Of a stretch of DNA of 23,575 nt, positions 22,372 through 23,575 are shown piece after piece. Source of the DNA: a virus. Under the pieces are notes generated by a model. That model saw only the letters and a program-made list of their open reading frames with translations, had not been told where the DNA came from and made no database searches. The position numbers and the translations under genes were made by a program. Location: IMG/VR virus record IMGVR_UViG_3300005613_000421, positions 1 through 23,575 of that record. One strand, given 5' to 3'. Within the stretch, counting starts at the first letter, position 1. The number at the start of each line of letters is the position of its first letter.

Positions 22372-22807
22372 AAAGCGTGTCCTTTACTGCCTCATCGAGC
22401 TGTTTTGCCCTTTCGGCGACTTTCGGGTTGGTGAGGATGTTTATCGTGGCGTCAATCCTTGCGGTCGGTTCCTTTGTCCGCTCCTTCAGCCTGTTGTATT
22501 CCCGGACTGCCTGAAGCGATGTTTGTGGAGAAGCTCCCTGATTTATCCAGAACAATAATCTTTTGTCAACATGCTCGTCATTGAGTCCGCCGCTCTCCAG
22601 AAGGTCGTTTATCCTGGTGTTCACCGTGTCGTTTGACAGTAACCTGTATGCCCCAGTCCTAGCCACCTCATACGACCCCTTCTTGTTCGTATCAATGTTG
22701 TATGCCTCTATGTATGCCTGAGTGCCGTTGCCGAACATCTCCCTGTCAGTGGTATAGAGCTTGCAGAATAGTTCCTGCTTTGGAGTCAGTTTTGGCTTGT
22801 TGGGCAT
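22361..22807 (-). CDS. terS: Terminase small subunit
   Basis: 148 residues. The N-terminus KLTPKQELFCKLYTTDREMF, then GTQAYIEAYNI and RTGAYRLLSNDTVNTRINDL, is the standard Terminase_2-type DNA-binding helix-turn-helix region. The central and C-terminal parts are helical (oligomerisation) with a basic/acidic tail ending DTLYGE. It recognises the packaging site and hands the DNA to TerL, three genes downstream. The start at 22807 has ATATG and no SD. Confidence 0.85.
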   Translation of the reverse strand: MPNKPKLTPKQELFCKLYTTDREMFGNGTQAYIEAYNIDTNKKGSYEVARTGAYRLLSNDTVNTRINDLLESGGLNDEHVDKRLLFWINQGASPQTSLQAVREYNRLKERTKEPTARIDATINILTNPKVAERAKQLDEAVKDTLYGE

Positions 22808-22818
22808 ATTGGGGCAGG

Positions 22819-23148
22819 TTACTTCCTTTTGATCAGTTTGGCCTTCTGGACTATCTTCTTTTCTCCAATTGCGGAAGTCTCAATCTCGTCCCAGACCTTC
22901 TTCTCTACGTTCAGGTATTCGTGGAGTAGGGCTATCTCTTCTTTGAATTGCCTTGAAACCGTACAGGCAATACGAAAATCTATCGGCTTACTAAGATTAT
23001 CTTTAAATTTCCTTAATTCATCTCTCAAATTATTTATAGCTTCAAAAGTAAAATTCAAATCTCTTAATCGAGTCTCTTTTTCTTGCCAAACCCAAACAGT
23101 CAGAACTACGGCGTACAGGAACAGAGCTCCTATGAATATATAAGTCAT
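22819..23148 (-). CDS. Membrane-anchored coiled-coil protein, 109 aa
   Basis: Residues 3-22 form one hydrophobic span (YIFIGALFLYAVVLTVWVW), followed by charged helical sequence (RLRDLNFTFEAINNLRDELR) that can form a coiled coil, and a basic Lys-rich end. An N-terminal span plus coiled coil is the topology of inner-membrane spanins, but also of many others, and no outer-membrane partner is seen. It begins in an ATGA overlap with the upstream zinc-finger-like peptide. A lysis role is speculative. Confidence 0.6.
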   Translation of the reverse strand: MTYIFIGALFLYAVVLTVWVWQEKETRLRDLNFTFEAINNLRDELRKFKDNLSKPIDFRIACTVSRQFKEEIALLHEYLNVEKKVWDEIETSAIGEKKIVQKAKLIKRK

Positions 23149-23267
23149 ATTATCGTTGTTTTACCTTCATAACCTTCTTCGTATTCGGATTCGGCGTGTT
23201 CCTCACAGAACTGCTGCTCTCCTTCAAGAAGTCGGTTATTGCAGTTTTCGTGTTCGCAAACGTACAT
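23145..23267 (-). CDS. 40-residue zinc-finger-like peptide
   Basis: ATG at 23267 (AAATATG), stop overlapping the next ATG (ATGA at 23148). The sequence MYVCEHENCNNRLLEGEQQF, then CEEH, places Cys4, Cys9, Cys21 and His24 as possible zinc ligands (C-x4-C and C-x2-H). The remainder is acidic. Such minimal fingers are common among uncharacterised phage genes. The overlaps at both ends support it. Confidence 0.6.
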   Translation of the reverse strand: MYVCEHENCNNRLLEGEQQFCEEHAESEYEEGYEGKTTII

Positions 23268-23269
23268 AT

Positions 23270-23362
23270 TTACGCACTTTTAAACATTATCACTGAGGCG
23301 ATTATTGCCAGGATTATGGCGACAATCACCGTTAATAAATCCTTAAGCCCTTCTGGGGTCAT
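23270..23362 (-). CDS. 30-residue membrane peptide
   Basis: ATG at 23362 overlaps the stop of the upstream gene (ATGA), and the stop lies two bases before the next ATG. After a short polar start (MTPEGLKDLL) there is one membrane span, TVIVAIILAIIASVIMF, and a short polar end. It is tightly packed in the operon just before TerS. A holin-like or membrane-protein-modulating role is possible, but nothing specific can be shown. Confidence 0.6.
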   Translation of the reverse strand: MTPEGLKDLLTVIVAIILAIIASVIMFKSA

Positions 23363-23571
23363 TTCTTTCCTGTTATCATTTCTCCTATTCCCATTTCAGC
23401 CATTTCTTCCATTGCTTTACCTATTCCGATACTAAAAGAAACGAACTCAATGGTCTGTCTAGTTTTCTTGAGCCGACTTCTCCAGAGAAATTCATACCAT
23501 TTAGTGTCCTTAATCATTTCATCAAGCTCTCCCATAAGTTGCATTCGTGTCCAAAAGTTTGAATCAGGCAT
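23359..23571 (-). CDS. Hypothetical protein, 70 aa
   Basis: 70 residues from ATG 23571, only four bases from the right edge, so a longer form beginning outside the window cannot be excluded. Charged and helical: FWTRMQLMGELDEMIKDTKW, then a basic stretch RSRLKKTRQTIEF and a Met/Glu-rich helix. No family recognised. The ATGA overlap with the 30-residue membrane peptide links it to the same operon. Confidence 0.55.
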   Translation of the reverse strand: MPDSNFWTRMQLMGELDEMIKDTKWYEFLWRSRLKKTRQTIEFVSFSIGIGKAMEEMAEMGIGEMITGKK

Positions 23572-23575
23572 GGAA

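Noticed and set aside
21575-22558. 327-residue open frame on the plus strand across TerL, the small peptide and the zinc-finger gene
   Set aside because: It runs antisense to several well-supported genes, has no recognisable domain and a biased composition (Phe/Pro/Ser-rich) typical of a shadow frame.
22819-23148. Inner-membrane spanin (Rz-type)
   Set aside because: Topology fits, but there is no overlapping or adjacent lipoprotein partner and no endolysin next to it, so only a generic membrane coiled-coil call is kept.
1-23575. tRNA genes, CRISPR arrays, insertion sequences, integrase or attachment sites
   Set aside because: No cloverleaf with a CCA-type end, no regular direct repeat/spacer array, and no transposase or recombinase motif was seen on either strand.

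Overview
The window is part of a tailed double-stranded DNA phage genome (Caudoviricetes), either a free phage or a prophage. No host chromosomal gene, tRNA, integrase, transposase or CRISPR array is visible. The order of the minus-strand genes is a textbook packaging/head/connector module: small terminase, large terminase, portal, scaffold, major capsid protein, decoration-type proteins, connector/adaptor, ejection-type proteins. There is no tape measure, tail tube or sheath, and the module ends in a gp11-like adaptor followed by two large internal/ejection-type proteins. I therefore infer a short-tailed (podovirus-like) virion. The host cannot be named. Almost no start codon has a Shine-Dalgarno sequence and 29 of 36 called ATG starts are preceded directly by T (UAUG). 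This points to a host that initiates translation largely without SD (Bacteroidota are one such group), but it is only an inference.

Layout. (1) Positions 3-2778, plus strand: the end of an accessory operon of tightly packed small genes. It holds a truncated hexapeptide-type repeat protein, a CCGH-motif phage protein, a small unknown, a four-cysteine zinc-finger-like protein, a RyR-like phage protein, a minimal HAD phosphatase, a 48-residue unknown, and a membrane-anchored RlpA-like double-psi beta-barrel protein that is a candidate cell-wall enzyme. (2) Positions 2779-2913: a convergent intergenic region with a hairpin terminator. (3) Positions 2914-23571, minus strand, transcribed right to left: four small genes, TerS, two small genes, a 22-residue membrane peptide coupled to TerL, TerL and a small gene. 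Next comes a 113-base regulatory gap (promoter, paired repeats, terminator), followed by portal, a small protein, scaffold, major capsid, a beta-helix protein, a decoration-like protein, a head-associated HeH-like protein, a long coiled coil, two structural proteins, a small unknown and a carbohydrate-binding protein. The module ends with an XhlA-like holin candidate, a 37-residue membrane peptide, a large virion protein, a second virion protein sharing a duplicated domain with it, the adaptor, a virion protein with an RNNNP domain, and an internal/ejection-type protein.

How the genes work together. TerS and TerL package DNA through the portal into a shell built by scaffold and coat. The downstream genes finish and decorate the head, close it with the adaptor, and supply fibres/spikes, carbohydrate binding and ejection proteins. 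Lysis candidates are split: holin-like genes sit inside the virion operon, and the only visible cell-wall-enzyme candidate (RlpA-like) ends the opposite-strand operon. Most distinctive are three tiny membrane-peptide genes (22, 30 and 37 residues), the promoter followed at once by a terminator just before the portal, the UAUG start context, and the domain repeated in neighbouring virion proteins.
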